This document shows positions 34,501 through 43,045 of a stretch of DNA of 64,000 nucleotides, one piece after another. Within the stretch, counting starts at the first letter, position 1. Every line of letters starts with the position of its first letter. Source of the stretch: Flavobacteriales bacterium. Lineage in GTDB: Bacteria > Bacteroidota > Bacteroidia > NS11-12g > UBA9320. The stretch spans positions 248,001 to 312,000 of the forward strand of contig JACJZV010000002.1 of NCBI GenBank assembly GCA_020635395.1, given 5' to 3'. The notes under the pieces were generated by a model, which was not told where the DNA came from, ran no database searches, and was given only the letters and a program-made list of their open reading frames with translations. Position numbers and translations under genes: made by a program.

Positions 34501-36438
34501 TGCTTTTATATCACTAACAATTAGTACTGCACTTTTTATGGCCGTATCTCTGCAAAGCTCCTTTATAGATATATCATATCGAATATCATAAACCCCGGGT
34601 TTGTCAATCCAGGTGGATGATAGATAGGCATAGTCTCCAAATGTAAATGTATCTTCGGTTTGATTATAGGCCGTCCATCCATGGGTATAAATGGCATTAC
34701 CCGGATTCACAAATGATTTGAGTTCAAAAAAATTATTGGTACAAACGGTATCTTCCGAAACTCTAAAATCTGCCGTTGGGTGTATAACCTCAAATGCTTC
34801 AGGAACAAAAAGCTCATCGGTGCAGCCCACACTATTCCACCCTTTTACCAATACATCATATTTGCCGTCATACGAAGCAATAAAGCTTGGGGTAAACAAT
34901 CTTGAGGAATCCATTATGCTGGTATCGCCATTTTTGTATAAATACCACAAAAAATAATCATCCGATCTATAACTGGATTTTAGGGTCTGATTGACCATTT
35001 CGGTTTCCTGATTTAGACAAACATGCATGGGTAAAGCAAAAAAATTAATTTCCATTGGCAGGGCTCGAATAAATTCTTTTTGAAACTGAACATCTTTACA
35101 GCCATTTACTTGAGAAGCTTCCAACTCAACGGAATATGTTCCCCAATCCTTAATTAGAAAAGAAAAATCGGTTGTATTGGCCGCTGTCACAAATTTGCCC
35201 GCAGAATCTCGGATAGTCCATAGATAACTTATTTTTCCCGGGTCGCTTGATGTGCTTTGATTAATCAATTTTACCTCAAACGGCACTTTGCAGTCAACAT
35301 GTTGGTTTGAATATAACTTAGCATCTACCCTATGTGCATCAATAATATGGGTGTAATGCGACACGCAATATTTATCCTTGTAGGTAATATTTACCGGATA
35401 TTTTCCGGCCTTCTCGTAATGGTAAATGCGAGTTCTGTGCAAGGATGAGTCGAGACATATTTCATAGCCACTTACGTCCCAAGTTATTTCACTATCTAAA
35501 CTACCATTTTTTATAGTTATGGCTAAATCCAATGGCAGGCAAACCTTTGAGTCGGTTAGTGAAACATCCAAGATAAGCGTATCAATGGCTTCAACAAATT
35601 GAGTTTTTTGAAAGGAATATTTGCAACCTTTTTTGGTTTCTATTTCTAAATTTACATTGTACTTTCCACCCTTTTGATACATAATATTCTTGGGCGAGAA
35701 ACTTGTAGAAGTAGCTGGCAATCCACCCGCAAAACTCCAAAGTATGGATTTTATATCGGTGTTGTTAATGCTGGAGTTTTGCGAAAAACTAACCGGAGTG
35801 TTTATGCACGCTTTGAGGTTCAGGCCTGATAAATCGAGATTTGGATCGGGCATTACCTCCACCACCTCAAAAAAACTTTTGACCGCCCGGCATCCGAAAG
35901 AGTCTTCGACCATCAAATACAAATCTTTTTTACCAACAGAAGTAAACTGGGTCGAAAATTTGGATTTTGACGTGCCATGATTGCTACCCTCAATCGTCCA
36001 AATTCGATAGACCGACAAAGGGGTTTTATCTGTTAAGGTAATAGAATCGTTGGTGCTACATAGCACCGATTTGGAGAGCTGAATTTGAGGGTCGGGTTTG
36101 GCGTGAACCTTTGCTATATTGGCATAGGTCTTTACACATTTGGCTCCTGATTTGAGGTGAACGGTCAGCGTAAGACTAATATTTGCCGCGGTATTTTGTA
36201 TTAGATTGTAGGTATCTTTCTGAATAACAGACCCATTGCCAAAGTCCCACTCAAAAGATGCTCCGGCAGGATAGCCGTGAACTACGAATTCAAAAATTCC
36301 GGGAACACACGCCTGATTTGTATCAACCGTAACATAAATAGAAGAACATTGCGATTTGGCCGAAATCGAAAAAATAGTAGAAAACAAAAAACACAAAAAG
36401 CCTGCTTTGACCTTGCCAATGTATCCTTTGTCTATCAT
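31591..36438 (-). CDS. Giant PKD-repeat surface protein with gliding-type (type B) T9SS sorting domain
   Basis: The 1615-residue protein has a signal peptide (AGFLCFLFSTIFSISAKSQ), then about ten to twelve PKD-like beta-sandwich repeats (W-D/S-F-G-D/N-G motifs such as FEWDFGNGS, LFWDFGDGK and SWFWDFDGNG). Fibronectin-III-like modules follow around residues 1190-1500. The C-terminus is the gliding-motility-associated sorting domain (about 1515-1615): FIPNAFAPNGDLINDGFKP, FTIFNRWGELIF, EYWDGSINGQPGAMGTYFYQ and FFGTITLVR. That domain directs export by T9SS and attachment to the surface. No enzymatic domain is visible, so adhesion or matrix structure is likely. A TAACTTCG box lies at 36467-36474, 28 nt upstream. 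Confidence 0.9.
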   Translation of the reverse strand: MIDKGYIGKVKAGFLCFLFSTIFSISAKSQCSSIYVTVDTNQACVPGIFEFVVHGYPAGASFEWDFGNGSVIQKDTYNLIQNTAANISLTLTVHLKSGAKCVKTYANIAKVHAKPDPQIQLSKSVLCSTNDSITLTDKTPLSVYRIWTIEGSNHGTSKSKFSTQFTSVGKKDLYLMVEDSFGCRAVKSFFEVVEVMPDPNLDLSGLNLKACINTPVSFSQNSSINNTDIKSILWSFAGGLPATSTSFSPKNIMYQKGGKYNVNLEIETKKGCKYSFQKTQFVEAIDTLILDVSLTDSKVCLPLDLAITIKNGSLDSEITWDVSGYEICLDSSLHRTRIYHYEKAGKYPVNITYKDKYCVSHYTHIIDAHRVDAKLYSNQHVDCKVPFEVKLINQSTSSDPGKISYLWTIRDSAGKFVTAANTTDFSFLIKDWGTYSVELEASQVNGCKDVQFQKEFIRALPMEINFFALPMHVCLNQETEMVNQTLKSSYRSDDYFLWYLYKNGDTSIMDSSRLFTPSFIASYDGKYDVLVKGWNSVGCTDELFVPEAFEVIHPTADFRVSEDTVCTNNFFELKSFVNPGNAIYTHGWTAYNQTEDTFTFGDYAYLSSTWIDKPGVYDIRYDISIKELCRDTAIKSAVLIVSDIKAEIDLPDTQTCRGVPFVPVAKTINYVYGNASKAEYYSWKITPDSGFVIDDKSKKAPTIKFNRNGEYVLRLIARNDHDCDDTAWSDTIHVGLHPQFKFHDSIVCAKTPFRFINNTDKFANKWFYNLSPNNSHFLSSLYKDSGTLVINKNGEYTLLLIASRDSLCFDTSTISLQVVSPVADFYALDSNLYCAPVYERFRSTSLYADTLFWDFGDGKRLKTDNPKVTTVYTENSGDLFPYTVSLIAKNKTGCADTMIKKNMITVKGPVVDFTVENIRGCEPLVVGLKGRTENVSKMYIDYGDGSDFGFNFNEKHTYKNHWRIIENQYKPIILVVDKNGCQNAVKSDSTIWVKPTPTAYIGVDDSVACGQLKMEYIYLGREASSWFWDFDGNGTPDSTTAYGKYLYQTPGKYNLTLINKNKFGCSDTATKLIHVVKAPAIQIGVDSFGCLTKLLDVADLSVVDTGVASRLWTIDYFGKISTRPDSSFSIQADYLGDILLKLEIADRAGCYSSDSLTIKVVDAKNQQPAEIEVVTVELDGSASIKVAPAVASYEKSELHKQNALGGFDLLTTSDVVLKFEKDLFAQTSLSPQCYKVRHLDSCGFESAFSETHCTIFLEVTSNENGVNDLKWTPYNWPNTDFYYIILRKSSTGFDTLRVVSASVNQYRDSLLCNENYCYAILSVNNSFKRLSRSNEACQTPVYMGNQSLTNVKNVTVVDDSYIRIELQSDKPNETHKLSKTNELGGINQINIQNNSYDDYQVDVQNHSYTYSAINIDHCLSEGKAGLVGKSILFSLEKIEDQLYFNWTHYKQWPTAVLEYQIQRKVAENFVPFKVVSAADTFVNIPISSDLNASNCFRIVAIGDSSESHSNTQCLKAKPIVFIPNAFAPNGDLINDGFKPVALFIKSPQEYENGIYEFTIFNRWGELIFSSSDPEEYWDGSINGQPGAMGTYFYQFKVRGLDDSIQSFFGTITLVR

Positions 36439-36513
36439 CCGGTTATTTTTTCATAAGGCAGACTAACGAAGTTAACAAATTGTTGCATCAAATCGAAAAA
36501 ATTATTGCAAAAA

Positions 36514-36540
36514 AAAACCTCAAGGTTGCCTTGAGGTTTT
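36514..36540. terminator. Bidirectional intrinsic terminator
   Basis: AAAACCTCAAGG-TTG-CCTTGAGGTTTT is a perfect 12-bp stem with A residues before it and T residues after it, so it can act in both directions. It lies 20 nt past the stop of the LEA-like gene and ahead of the giant PKD gene. Confidence 0.9.
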
Positions 36541-36560
36541 TTAAATCAAACCCAAATAGG

Positions 36561-37016
36561 TTATTCTGGTTTTTCTTCAGTTGCTTCGGCAATATTATCG
36601 GCAGCGTCATTGGCAATGTTTTCTGCTGTGTTGGTCACAGTTTCGGCAGCCTTTTCAGCGGCGTTTTCAGCGGCTTTATCTCCGCCATCCATCATGTCTT
36701 CAACTTTTTCTTTCACGTCATGTGCCACATCCTTTACTTTATCCATCACTTTTCCTCCTACTTCCTTTGCATCTTCTACAAATTCTGAGGTTTCTTCTTT
36801 GATGTCTTCCATTACGTCTTTCGCTTTTTCGGCCACTTTATGCCCAATTTCAGAGGCCTCGGCTTTTACTTTAGAGGCCATTTCTCCGGCATCTTCTGCC
36901 AAATCTTTTGCTTTGGCTACTGCCACATCGGCAAATGCTTCTGCCTTTTCGCTCACTTCGCTGGCTGCTTCTTTGGCCTTGCCAAATAGGTTCTTAAAAA
37001 AACTACTAATTCCCAT
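36561..37016 (-). CDS. LEA-like / YtxH-type amphipathic helix protein
   Basis: The 151-residue protein is almost entirely low-complexity amphipathic helix rich in Ala, Lys, Glu, Asp and Val, with repeated units such as EKAEAFADVAVAKAKDLAED and KVMDKVKDVAHDVKEKVEDM. There is no Cys, and Phe and Trp are absent after the first residues. This pattern fits group 3 LEA-like and YtxH-like stress proteins that coat membranes or protect proteins during drying or osmotic stress. The N-terminus MGISSFFKNLFGKAK could be a membrane-binding helix. It is a single gene closed by a strong terminator. The assignment rests on composition and periodicity. Confidence 0.65.
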   Translation of the reverse strand: MGISSFFKNLFGKAKEAASEVSEKAEAFADVAVAKAKDLAEDAGEMASKVKAEASEIGHKVAEKAKDVMEDIKEETSEFVEDAKEVGGKVMDKVKDVAHDVKEKVEDMMDGGDKAAENAAEKAAETVTNTAENIANDAADNIAEATEEKPE

Positions 37017-37080
37017 ATTTCTGTTTTTAACTAATGTTTTTGAGGGTACAAATTAAATAAAATCTCCGGTTTTTTGTCAA

Positions 37081-38094
37081 TTAATATTCCATCGACAAAA
37101 AATCGAACAAGTTTTTGGAGAACAATTTTTGCTTTGTTTGCATACTCAAATCACTCATTTCTTCAATAAACCGCCCATGCTCCAAATCGCCCAACGGAAA
37201 AGGGTAATCTGTGCCATAAGCAATTTTATCTTCTCCAATTACTTTTATCAAATATCGCAAAGCATCTTGGTCGTGGGTAATACCATCTACCCAAAATTTT
37301 CCGACATAACTGTAGGGGTCTTTCACATCATTTAAGTTGACCAAATCAGGCCGACAATGCCACCCGTGCGAAATTCTTCCAAGCGTATGTGCAAACGAGC
37401 CTCCACCGTGGGCAAACATTACTTTTAGCTTTGGAAATTTGTCGAAAATACCACCAAATAGCATGCCGCATATTGCCCGACTTGTTTCGGCGGGCATGCC
37501 CACCAACCAAGGCAACCAGTATTTCTGCATTTCTTTTTCGCCCATCATTTCCCATGGGTGCACAAAAATGCTTACACCCAAATCTTGTGCGGCTTCCCAC
37601 AATGGGTAAAAGCTTTCGTGGTCGAGGTTTTTATCTAAAATGTGTGACCCAATTTCGATGCCCGGCATACCATTTTTTTTGCACCACTCCATTTCCTGTA
37701 TTGCATATTCCACATGCTGCATTGGCACCGTTCCCAAACTTATGAACCTACGGCTACTGTCGTTTTGCACCGAAATGAGGTGATCGTTGATAAACCGACT
37801 CCACTCTTTGGTATGCTCAGGTTTTGCCCAATAATTGAATAAAACCGGAATGGTGCAAAGCACCATTTTCTCAACATTGTATTCATCCATTTCGGGCAGA
37901 ATGGCATTTACGTCGTAACAATTTTTTTCAACTCTTCGAAAAAAAACCCCGTCATCACGCATCATTTTTTTTGCCCCCGTGGAAGGTTCGTCTTCCAAAT
38001 AAATAAAACCACCATACCCGTATTTTTTATCCAACCTATCCCAGTTTGGTGGCATGATGTGTGCGTGACTATCAATTTTTCTAATTCCTTCCAT
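37081..38094 (-). CDS. 2-amino-3-carboxymuconate-6-semialdehyde decarboxylase (ACMSD)
   Basis: The 337-residue amidohydrolase-fold enzyme matches ACMSD, which decarboxylates the product of 3-hydroxyanthranilate cleavage and diverts the kynurenine pathway away from NAD toward full tryptophan breakdown. Zinc and active-site residues are visible: H10 and H12 (DSHAHIMPP), a histidine in FVHPWEMMG, the histidine in FAHGGGSFAHTLGR and the aspartate in GTDYPFPLGD. The RR motif region (RRVEKNCYD and DSSRRFISLGTVP) is also typical. The preceding pathway enzyme is encoded at 40750-41271 on the same strand, with one T9SS gene between. Confidence 0.92.
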   Translation of the reverse strand: MEGIRKIDSHAHIMPPNWDRLDKKYGYGGFIYLEDEPSTGAKKMMRDDGVFFRRVEKNCYDVNAILPEMDEYNVEKMVLCTIPVLFNYWAKPEHTKEWSRFINDHLISVQNDSSRRFISLGTVPMQHVEYAIQEMEWCKKNGMPGIEIGSHILDKNLDHESFYPLWEAAQDLGVSIFVHPWEMMGEKEMQKYWLPWLVGMPAETSRAICGMLFGGIFDKFPKLKVMFAHGGGSFAHTLGRISHGWHCRPDLVNLNDVKDPYSYVGKFWVDGITHDQDALRYLIKVIGEDKIAYGTDYPFPLGDLEHGRFIEEMSDLSMQTKQKLFSKNLFDFLSMEY

Positions 38095-38175
38095 CTTTTA
38101 CAACGAAGTGCGAAAGTATGGAAAATAGGGAATTTTTTTGGGGAAAAGAACCTTTGTTTCAAATTACGCCTAAAC

Positions 38176-38202
38176 AAAAAAGGGTCTTTCGACCCTTTTT
38201 TT
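38176..38202 (-). terminator. Intrinsic terminator overlapping the stop of the type A T9SS gene
   Basis: AAAAAGGGTC-TTTC-GACCCTTTTT forms a 10-bp stem; the minus-strand T-run lies inside and after it. The stop codon of the gene at 38201-40669 is at the edge of the hairpin. It also shields ACMSD from read-through. Confidence 0.85.
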
Positions 38203-40669
38203 ATTGAATAATGAGGGGCATGCTATAGGAGCCATCGTCTGTTGTAATCTTTATATAAACAGCACCGATTATTTTACTTTTGATAGTTATCTCCAACTCG
38301 GAATTGGTACCTTTCTTCTGGTCGAACTCAATGTTTCTTCCCAATAAGTCGTACAATTCTATATTTCTAATGTTACAATCGCAATGTATGTTAAATGTTC
38401 CGTTGTTAGGGTTTGGATATATGTTTATACCTAACATTTCTAAGTTTAGAATACCATCCTCCTTTTCTTTGGGTTTAAGATAGATGCTATCCACCAATAA
38501 GCCACATTCGTTTTCAATTTTTACCCAATACAGGCCACTATCGGCCTTAATGGTTTGCGTGGTATCTCCGGTATTCCATAAAAATCTACTACCTGGGTTT
38601 TTAGCATTGAGTGTTATGCTTGAGTCAACAATTTGGCTGTCTGAAGCAAATGGTTGAACCAGAAGCATGAATTCTTGAAAAGTTACCGTTGCCGTATCTT
38701 CTACCTTGCAAACTCCGGCGGTAGCCATGGCCAAATATTTTCCTGCCTTTGTTATCCTATTGCTCAAACTTGCGGAAAATGAACTATCGGGAAATTGAAC
38801 CCGAAAATTGGAACCCGGCATTAGAGCACCCTTAACAATGGAAACCGTTAAAGTGGTATCAAAATGTCCGCAAAATGTAGTGTCTTTTAAATTGAATTGA
38901 AGTTTGGGCAATACATCCCAGCCCACAATTCTTTTAAAATCAAAATGCTGACAGCCACCATCTTTCCGTTGTGCAAAAAGTCGAATAATGGGATTTGCTG
39001 AATCTTTTGGAAAGGATGCCATATAGAAACTGTCTATACCTCCACCTGACCATTGATAGGAAGAAAAAAGAGAGTCGGGATACAAATCCTGCTTCACAAT
39101 ATTATCAATGCCGTTACAAAGTGTCACGTTATTCTTGGCAAACAATTTAGGAACTGGCTGCGACACAACAATCGTGTCAAAATAGGTAATACGACACTCA
39201 GTAGCAATCGTGGTTTGCACTACATACGTTCCACTATTCAAAATAGTCAATGTATCAGTTAAATTGTTGCTGAGATTTGTACCATTTTTAAAAAAACACG
39301 CCAAATCATTTAGCTGGTAATTACCCCAAAATATTTTTCTACTTATGCTGTTCGAGTATCCTTTTGGGGGATTAAAATCAAATTTTATTTCGTATTCATT
39401 GCAGCCCAATGCTTTGGTTGAATGACCTGTCACGTAGCTTCTTCCGGCAACCTTCAAGGGAATGGTGCGAGAAGACATAGCGGTAAAAGGGCAGGCATTA
39501 TCCCGCACTTGTAGTTTTACATTATACGTTTTTCCACTATCTGCCAATGACGGTGTCCAATAAAGCATGAGCGTATCTCTATTCGGAAAAGTGTCGGGAC
39601 GGTTCACAACATAAGCACCAGAAGGTAATCCAAAAAAGGTACTAAAAACGGTGTCTGGATCGGGAGCTACCTGAGGTGGTGGTGGTTTCTTTACTGGGTC
39701 ATTGACAATGATTTGAATGGCTCCCAACTCGCCTACACACCACTCATCTTTTTTTGAAACAGTAAATGCAGGTGGATTATTTTCGGGGCATGTTTTTACA
39801 ATAAAAGAATGATCTATTCGGGTTATGGCAGACTCTCTATAAATGCCTATGGAGTCTTTTCGCCAAGAAACAAGTTCAAAAACAAAAACGGAAAAAGTGT
39901 CCATAAAACCAATTGGTGTTACGGCAAAAAAACCGGTAACTGGGTCTAAACTGATTCCAATTGGTGGAGAAGCGTTGGGGTTGGCATAAGGAGGTTTAAG
40001 GCTTCCCGGGTAATATGGGTCTATTGTGTAGAAGCCAATTTTCGTAGTATCTCCAAAATGATTATACGGCTTGCCAAACCGATAGGAAATAGAGTCTCCG
40101 TCGGTTTCGGAAAGTGCTTGGGCAGAATAATATATCGGCTGATTTAAACAAGCAAAAAACTGAGGAGTTTCACCTAATGCGGGGGTTGAATTATTCCCAT
40201 ATCGAAAATCTACTATGGCATAATTATGAATATTACCGAGATAATACGGGAGTCTATCACCAATTTCATATTCAAACCGAACAGGTTCATTGGCTTTGTA
40301 AAATTTGTCAAAAGGACTTTGGCTAAAATCAATGGTGGTAGAATAAATATGTTCCTCGATACCCCTATTACTTACGGTGTTTGATGGATCACAAACTCCA
40401 GTATTGGAAGCACATTGATTGGAAATGTTGGTCATTCTAATCAAATTAACACTAACATTTTGTATCAATGAATTACTCTGAGTTCGAAGAACTAAATTTT
40501 GCCTTTGTATAGGATTGCCATCGCATAAACGATAAACCGATACCACCACTTTATAGTTGGCCGCACTCAACCATTGTACATCCACTCTACTGCCAAGTGC
40601 ACCATCAGTAGCAAAAACAAAAAAGGAAGATAAAAAAGCCAAACAGATAGTTAAAGTAAAATGTTTCAT
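38201..40669 (-). CDS. Large secreted protein with type A T9SS sorting domain
   Basis: The 822-residue protein has a signal peptide (KHFTLTICLAFLSSFFVFA), a long beta-rich body, and a C-terminal type A sorting domain: LGINIYPNPNNGTFNIHCD, NIELYDLLGRNIEF and GAVYIKITTDDGS. The body begins ALGSRVDVQWLSAANYKVVVSVYRLCDGNP, a start shared by a set of Bacteroidota surface proteins of unknown function. Cadherin- or Ig-like segments follow, for example SYRFGKPY and PVTGFFAVTP. No catalytic motif was seen. It lies between two kynurenine-pathway genes but has its own terminator. Confidence 0.85.
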   Translation of the reverse strand: MKHFTLTICLAFLSSFFVFATDGALGSRVDVQWLSAANYKVVVSVYRLCDGNPIQRQNLVLRTQSNSLIQNVSVNLIRMTNISNQCASNTGVCDPSNTVSNRGIEEHIYSTTIDFSQSPFDKFYKANEPVRFEYEIGDRLPYYLGNIHNYAIVDFRYGNNSTPALGETPQFFACLNQPIYYSAQALSETDGDSISYRFGKPYNHFGDTTKIGFYTIDPYYPGSLKPPYANPNASPPIGISLDPVTGFFAVTPIGFMDTFSVFVFELVSWRKDSIGIYRESAITRIDHSFIVKTCPENNPPAFTVSKKDEWCVGELGAIQIIVNDPVKKPPPPQVAPDPDTVFSTFFGLPSGAYVVNRPDTFPNRDTLMLYWTPSLADSGKTYNVKLQVRDNACPFTAMSSRTIPLKVAGRSYVTGHSTKALGCNEYEIKFDFNPPKGYSNSISRKIFWGNYQLNDLACFFKNGTNLSNNLTDTLTILNSGTYVVQTTIATECRITYFDTIVVSQPVPKLFAKNNVTLCNGIDNIVKQDLYPDSLFSSYQWSGGGIDSFYMASFPKDSANPIIRLFAQRKDGGCQHFDFKRIVGWDVLPKLQFNLKDTTFCGHFDTTLTVSIVKGALMPGSNFRVQFPDSSFSASLSNRITKAGKYLAMATAGVCKVEDTATVTFQEFMLLVQPFASDSQIVDSSITLNAKNPGSRFLWNTGDTTQTIKADSGLYWVKIENECGLLVDSIYLKPKEKEDGILNLEMLGINIYPNPNNGTFNIHCDCNIRNIELYDLLGRNIEFDQKKGTNSELEITIKSKIIGAVYIKITTDDGSYSMPLIIQ

Positions 40670-40749
40670 AAAGTCGTTTATTGCATAGAAACAAATTACA
40701 AGAAAGGTTGCTAAAAAATCTTGTTTATGACCAATTTATGGCTCAGAAC

Positions 40750-41271
40750 TTACACAAACCGTGGGTCGGTTTCCATTACATGGCCACATTTTTTGCAAGT
40801 TCTAAGCTCTTCTGAGCCGTAATATTCTTTAAACCGAGGTAAAAAATCCTTTTCGATATCCTCCAATGTAAAATAGGTTTCGTGCAATTTGTTATTGCAT
40901 TTGTCGCAAAACCACAAAAGGCCATCAGTAGTATTCGGGCGTTTCAACTCCACCACCAATCCAATAGAATTTTCGCTTCGCATGGGTGAATGCGGAGTAT
41001 TGGCCGGCAATAAGAACATTTCTCCGGCTTTAATTGGAATGTCAACAGCCTTTCCGTCATCTTGAATTCGCACATTTATGTCGCCTTCCAATTGATAAAA
41101 AAGCTCCTCGGTTTCGTTGTAGTGATAATCTTTACGGGCATTTGGCCCTGCCACTATCATCACAATATAATCACCAGCCTCTTTATACAAATTTCTATTG
41201 CCCACAGGTGGTTTCAATTCGTCTCTATGCTCATCAATCCAAGCCTGTAAATTAAACGGTTTTCGTACCAT
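40750..41271 (-). CDS. 3-hydroxyanthranilate 3,4-dioxygenase
   Basis: The 173-residue cupin opens the ring of 3-hydroxyanthranilate. Iron ligands are visible as H50 and E56 (DYHYNETEELFYQLEG) and H94 (LLPANTPHSPMR); substrate arginines R46 and R98 flank them. The C-terminal rubredoxin-like site is present: CDKC (C122, C125) and CKKC (C159, C162), as in the bacterial homodimeric enzymes. The product is the substrate of the ACMSD encoded 2.7 kb downstream. Kynurenine monooxygenase and kynureninase are not in the window. A TAATTTCG box lies at 41295-41302. Confidence 0.94.
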   Translation of the reverse strand: MVRKPFNLQAWIDEHRDELKPPVGNRNLYKEAGDYIVMIVAGPNARKDYHYNETEELFYQLEGDINVRIQDDGKAVDIPIKAGEMFLLPANTPHSPMRSENSIGLVVELKRPNTTDGLLWFCDKCNNKLHETYFTLEDIEKDFLPRFKEYYGSEELRTCKKCGHVMETDPRFV

Positions 41272-41358
41272 AGCTTCTTTTAAAAATAAAAATCCGAAAT
41301 TACCAAAAAAAACAAAAACACCACAGATTGATACATTAAATAAAACCGTTAAAAATTA

Positions 41359-41366
41359 TAACTTTG
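41359..41366 (+). promoter_or_regulatory. Candidate -7 box (TAACTTTG) for the tatA operon
   Basis: Exact TAnnTTTG match followed by C, 23 nt before the tatA ATG at 41390. It also supports that ATG over the longer open frame upstream. Confidence 0.5.
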
Positions 41367-41389
41367 CCCCCTGCAATAACAAAGGTGTT

Positions 41390-41596
41390 ATGAATATCAT
41401 ATCAATTTTATTAGGGATTATTGGCATGAACGAATGGTGGATTATTCTTTTAGCCATCGTCATCATGTTTGGGGGTCGAAAAATTCCTGAACTTATGAAA
41501 GGTTTGGGAAAAGGAATTCGCGAATTTAACAATGCCAAAAACGATGTAAAACAGCACATCGAAGATGGTATGCGAGACAACGGAAAAGAAGAATAA
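41390..41596 (+). CDS. tatA: Sec-independent protein translocase subunit TatA/E
   Basis: The 68-residue product begins MNIISILLGIIGMNEWW, then a single transmembrane helix (WIILLAIVIMFGG), the hinge, and the conserved amphipathic helix RKIPELMKGLGKGIREFNNA, the TatA hallmark. A hydrophilic tail follows. TatA forms the pore for folded twin-arginine proteins. tatC is not adjacent. A shorter start at 41426 (MNEWWIILL) is possible. It heads a plus-strand chain with gatA 15 nt downstream. Confidence 0.92.
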   Translation: MNIISILLGIIGMNEWWIILLAIVIMFGGRKIPELMKGLGKGIREFNNAKNDVKQHIEDGMRDNGKEE

Positions 41597-41611
41597 AAAA
41601 TTTTTTAGTTG

Positions 41612-43045
41612 GTGAGCCGACCCTCGTTAAGTCAATTACAATCAGACCTATATGCCTCCAAGACAACATGTGCTAATGTTGTTGACGGCTATTTGAATGC
41701 TATTGAAAACAATTGGCATTTGAATGCTTTTTTGGAAGTTTATGCTGATGAGGCACGAAATCAAGCTGAACTAATTGACAAAAAAATTCAATCAAAAACT
41801 GCCGGAAAACTTGCTGGCTTGGTCATTGGCATTAAGGATAATATTTCTTACAAGAATCATCACGTTTCTGCCTCATCCAAAATCTTAGAAGGATTTGTGG
41901 CAGTTTACAATGCAACGGTTGTAGATAGGCTATTGGCCGAAGATGCCATTATAATCGGTCGATTAAATTGTGATGAATTTGCGATGGGTGCCAGCAACGA
42001 AAATAGTGCCTATGGCAATGTGCTAAATGCCGCCGACAATAGCTGTGTTCCGGGAGGTTCTTCGGGCGGTTCGGCTGTAGCTGTGCAGGCCGGGCTTTGC
42101 ATGGCATCACTCGGAAGCGATACCGGTGGCTCTGTTCGTCAGCCAGCATCTTTTACCGGAACTTTTGGTTTGAAGCCCACCTATGGAAGGGTTTCACGTT
42201 GGGGTTTGCTTGCCTATGCCTCATCACTCGATCAAATAGGTCCTATTACCAACAACATTGAAGATATGGCTGCCATTTTGGAAGTCATTTCAGGTTGCGA
42301 TGAATTTGACGCAACAGTTTCGGAGCAACCCGTTCCGAATTATTTAGGCCAGCTTCATCTGGAGGGTAAAAAAAGAATTGCCTATTTAGAGGATAGCATT
42401 TCATCAGATGGATTGAGCAATGAAGTTAGAAAACATATACTCGACGCAATAGAGAAATTGAGGGCAGAAGGTCATACGGTAGAAGCCGTTTCGTTTCCTT
42501 ACTTAGACTATATGGTGTCTTGTTATTATGTGCTTACTACGGCAGAAGCCTCCTCAAATTTGAGCAGATATTCAGGATTGATGTATGGCCATAGAAGCAC
42601 CGAAGCCACAGATTTAGAATCCACTTTTAAACTAAGCAGAAGCGAGGGTTTTGGAAAAGAAGTACAGCGAAGAATTATGACCGGAACATTTGTTTTGAGT
42701 TCAGATTATTACGATGCATACTATACCAAAGCCCAAAAAGTGCGTCGCATAATTCAAAATGAAACACAAAAAATATTGGACACTTTTGATTTCATTTTGC
42801 TTCCCACCACACCTGACTCGGCTTTTAAAATTGGGGAAAAATCGAATGACCCAATTGCCATGTATTTGGCAGATATATATACGGTTCAGGCACCTTTAGC
42901 CGGGCTACCTGCCATTTCCGTTCCCACAGGAAAGGCAAAAAATGGAATGCCCTTTGGTCTGCAATTGATGTGCAACAACTTTGAAGAAGCTTCGTTGTTG
43001 GCCATGTCACAATATTTGTTCGACCTAATGACAAGACAAAAATGA
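41612..43045 (+). CDS. gatA: Asp-tRNA(Asn)/Glu-tRNA(Gln) amidotransferase subunit A
   Basis: No ATG is available at the conserved N-terminus; the GTG at 41612 (MSRPSLSQLQ...) or the TTG at 41609 must be used. The 477-residue amidase frees ammonia from glutamine to convert Glu-tRNA(Gln) or Asp-tRNA(Asn). The Ser-cisSer-Lys triad is seen: K75 (VIGIKDNIS), S150 (CVPGGSSGGSAVAVQ) and nucleophile S174 (GSDTGGSVRQPAS). Length is typical. gatB and gatC are elsewhere, which is usual in Bacteroidota. It overlaps the LysM gene by 4 bp (ATGA). Confidence 0.95.
   Translation: MSRPSLSQLQSDLYASKTTCANVVDGYLNAIENNWHLNAFLEVYADEARNQAELIDKKIQSKTAGKLAGLVIGIKDNISYKNHHVSASSKILEGFVAVYNATVVDRLLAEDAIIIGRLNCDEFAMGASNENSAYGNVLNAADNSCVPGGSSGGSAVAVQAGLCMASLGSDTGGSVRQPASFTGTFGLKPTYGRVSRWGLLAYASSLDQIGPITNNIEDMAAILEVISGCDEFDATVSEQPVPNYLGQLHLEGKKRIAYLEDSISSDGLSNEVRKHILDAIEKLRAEGHTVEAVSFPYLDYMVSCYYVLTTAEASSNLSRYSGLMYGHRSTEATDLESTFKLSRSEGFGKEVQRRIMTGTFVLSSDYYDAYYTKAQKVRRIIQNETQKILDTFDFILLPTTPDSAFKIGEKSNDPIAMYLADIYTVQAPLAGLPAISVPTGKAKNGMPFGLQLMCNNFEEASLLAMSQYLFDLMTRQK

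Noticed and set aside
36610..37056. Plus-strand open frame of 148 codons opposite the LEA-like gene
   Set aside because: It is the mirror of a low-complexity repeat-rich frame; the minus strand has a proper start, terminator and sensible composition.
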